Assembly (NCBI GenBank): GCA_028679775.1
Contig: JAJRAX010000244.1
Coordinates: 1 to 5,851 of the forward strand
Reading direction: 5' to 3'
Length of the DNA: 5,851 nucleotides
DNA from: Methanothrix sp.
Lineage (GTDB): Archaea > Halobacteriota > Methanosarcinia > Methanotrichales > Methanotrichaceae
Part shown: positions 5,416 to 5,851 of the stretch, in pieces
Position numbering within the stretch: position 1 is the stretch's first letter
Layout: the number at the start of each line of letters is the position of its first letter
Program-made: the position numbers and the translations under genes
Notes under the pieces: model-generated
The model's input: only the letters and a program-made list of their open reading frames with translations
Told to the model about the DNA's origin: nothing
The model's database searches: none

Positions 5416-5452
5416 CCTTCAGTTCCCTTTTCATCGGGATTGGCTTTGTGAC
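5416..5452 (-). repeat. Degenerate terminal repeat at the cas6 end of the array
   Basis: This copy differs from the other five at repeat positions 2 (T to C, base 5417) and 28 (A to G, base 5443) on the + strand. The hairpin arms TCCC (5424-5427) and GGGA (5436-5439) are intact. Divergence in the last repeat is typical of the leader-distal end. It lies 71 bases upstream of the cas6 start on the same strand as cas6. Confidence 0.85.
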
Positions 5453-5851
5453 CCACTACTCACTTCTTGCACGTAGACTATCTTGGTGACCTTTCAGTTC
5501 CCTTTTCATCGGGATTGACTTTGTGACCCTCGCAAAATATAGCAGCATTAAGACGATGAGCAGCCTTTCAGTTCCCTTTTCATCGGGATTGACTTTGTGA
5601 CCTTGAGTTCTAAGTTTTTTGTGGGCCTGGATCTCGGGCCTTTCAGTTCCCTTTTCATCGGGATTGACTTTGTGACCTGCTATGGCAGTTGCTATTGGTA
5701 CCGTTCCGTTAATCTTTCAGTTCCCTTTTCATCGGGATTGACTTTGTGACGTCTGCCAATGGCTCCATCTTCCGCTCACTTTTTCCCACCCTTTCAGTTC
5801 CCTTTTCATCGGGATTGACTTTGTGACCATCCTCATTGATTCTGCTAGCGA
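5416..5851 (-). CRISPR. CRISPR array, six repeats of 37 bases, open at the right edge; transcribed leftward
   Basis: Repeat copies lie at 5416-5452, 5491-5527, 5565-5601, 5640-5676, 5714-5750 and 5791-5827. The last five are identical; on the + strand each begins CTTTCAGTTCCC and ends GATTGACTTTGTGAC. Five full spacers are 38, 37, 38, 37 and 40 bases, and a sixth (24 bases seen) runs off the edge. On the minus strand each repeat contains TCCC and GGGA separated by eight bases (a 4-bp stem), followed by exactly eight bases, ACTGAAAG, to the spacer: the standard Cas6 cut and 5' tag. Together with the degenerate copy at the left end, this puts the leader beyond the right edge. No spacer matches anything else that I can see in the window. 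The cognate system is most likely the I-D genes here. Confidence 0.97.

Overview
The window is a CRISPR-Cas locus, best read as type I-D (Csc3/Cas10d, Csc2/Cas7d, Csc1/Cas5d, Cas6), probably from an archaeon and possibly a euryarchaeal methanogen. The archaeal reading rests on the I-D gene set, the small HicB, a PIN-domain toxin, and three isolated genes that have an AT-rich TATA-like box about 26-30 bases before the ATG and no clear Shine-Dalgarno (leaderless style). The species cannot be named from the sequence.

Layout. Bases 2-2922 (+) are the 3' part of an effector operon: the C-terminal end of Cas10d, entering from the left edge; a 206-residue helical protein proposed as a free-standing small subunit (Cas11d) or the detached C-terminal domain of Cas10d; Csc2; and Csc1. 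The genes are 6-25 bases apart and have good ribosome binding sites. Bases 2923-3113 are a GC-rich intergenic stretch. Bases 3114-4221 (+) form a small toxin-antitoxin island: an intact hicB, a truncated hicA overlapping its end, and a 55-residue ORF overlapping a PIN-domain gene by one base. Bases 4222-4354 hold a second GC-rich stretch that shares three words, in the same order, with the first. Bases 4355-5344 (-) encode Cas6. From 5416 to the right edge lies a CRISPR array with six repeat copies of 37 bases.

How it works together. Cas10d, Csc2, Csc1 and the small subunit would form the DNA-targeting I-D Cascade. Cas6 would cut the array transcript at the small repeat hairpin, leaving the 8-base tag ACTGAAAG. 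Tag sequence, hairpin position and a degenerate repeat at the cas6-proximal end all say the array is transcribed leftward, towards cas6, with its leader beyond the right edge. Cas3', Cas4, Cas1 and Cas2 are not in the window and may lie outside it.

Most notable: (1) the large/small subunit boundary of Cas10d is a real gene boundary here, rather than an internal start inside one gene; (2) a toxin-antitoxin island with an unrecognised short antitoxin candidate sits between the effector operon and cas6/array, bracketed by diverged GC-rich repeats; (3) a degenerate but still hairpin-forming repeat lies just upstream of cas6 on the same strand.
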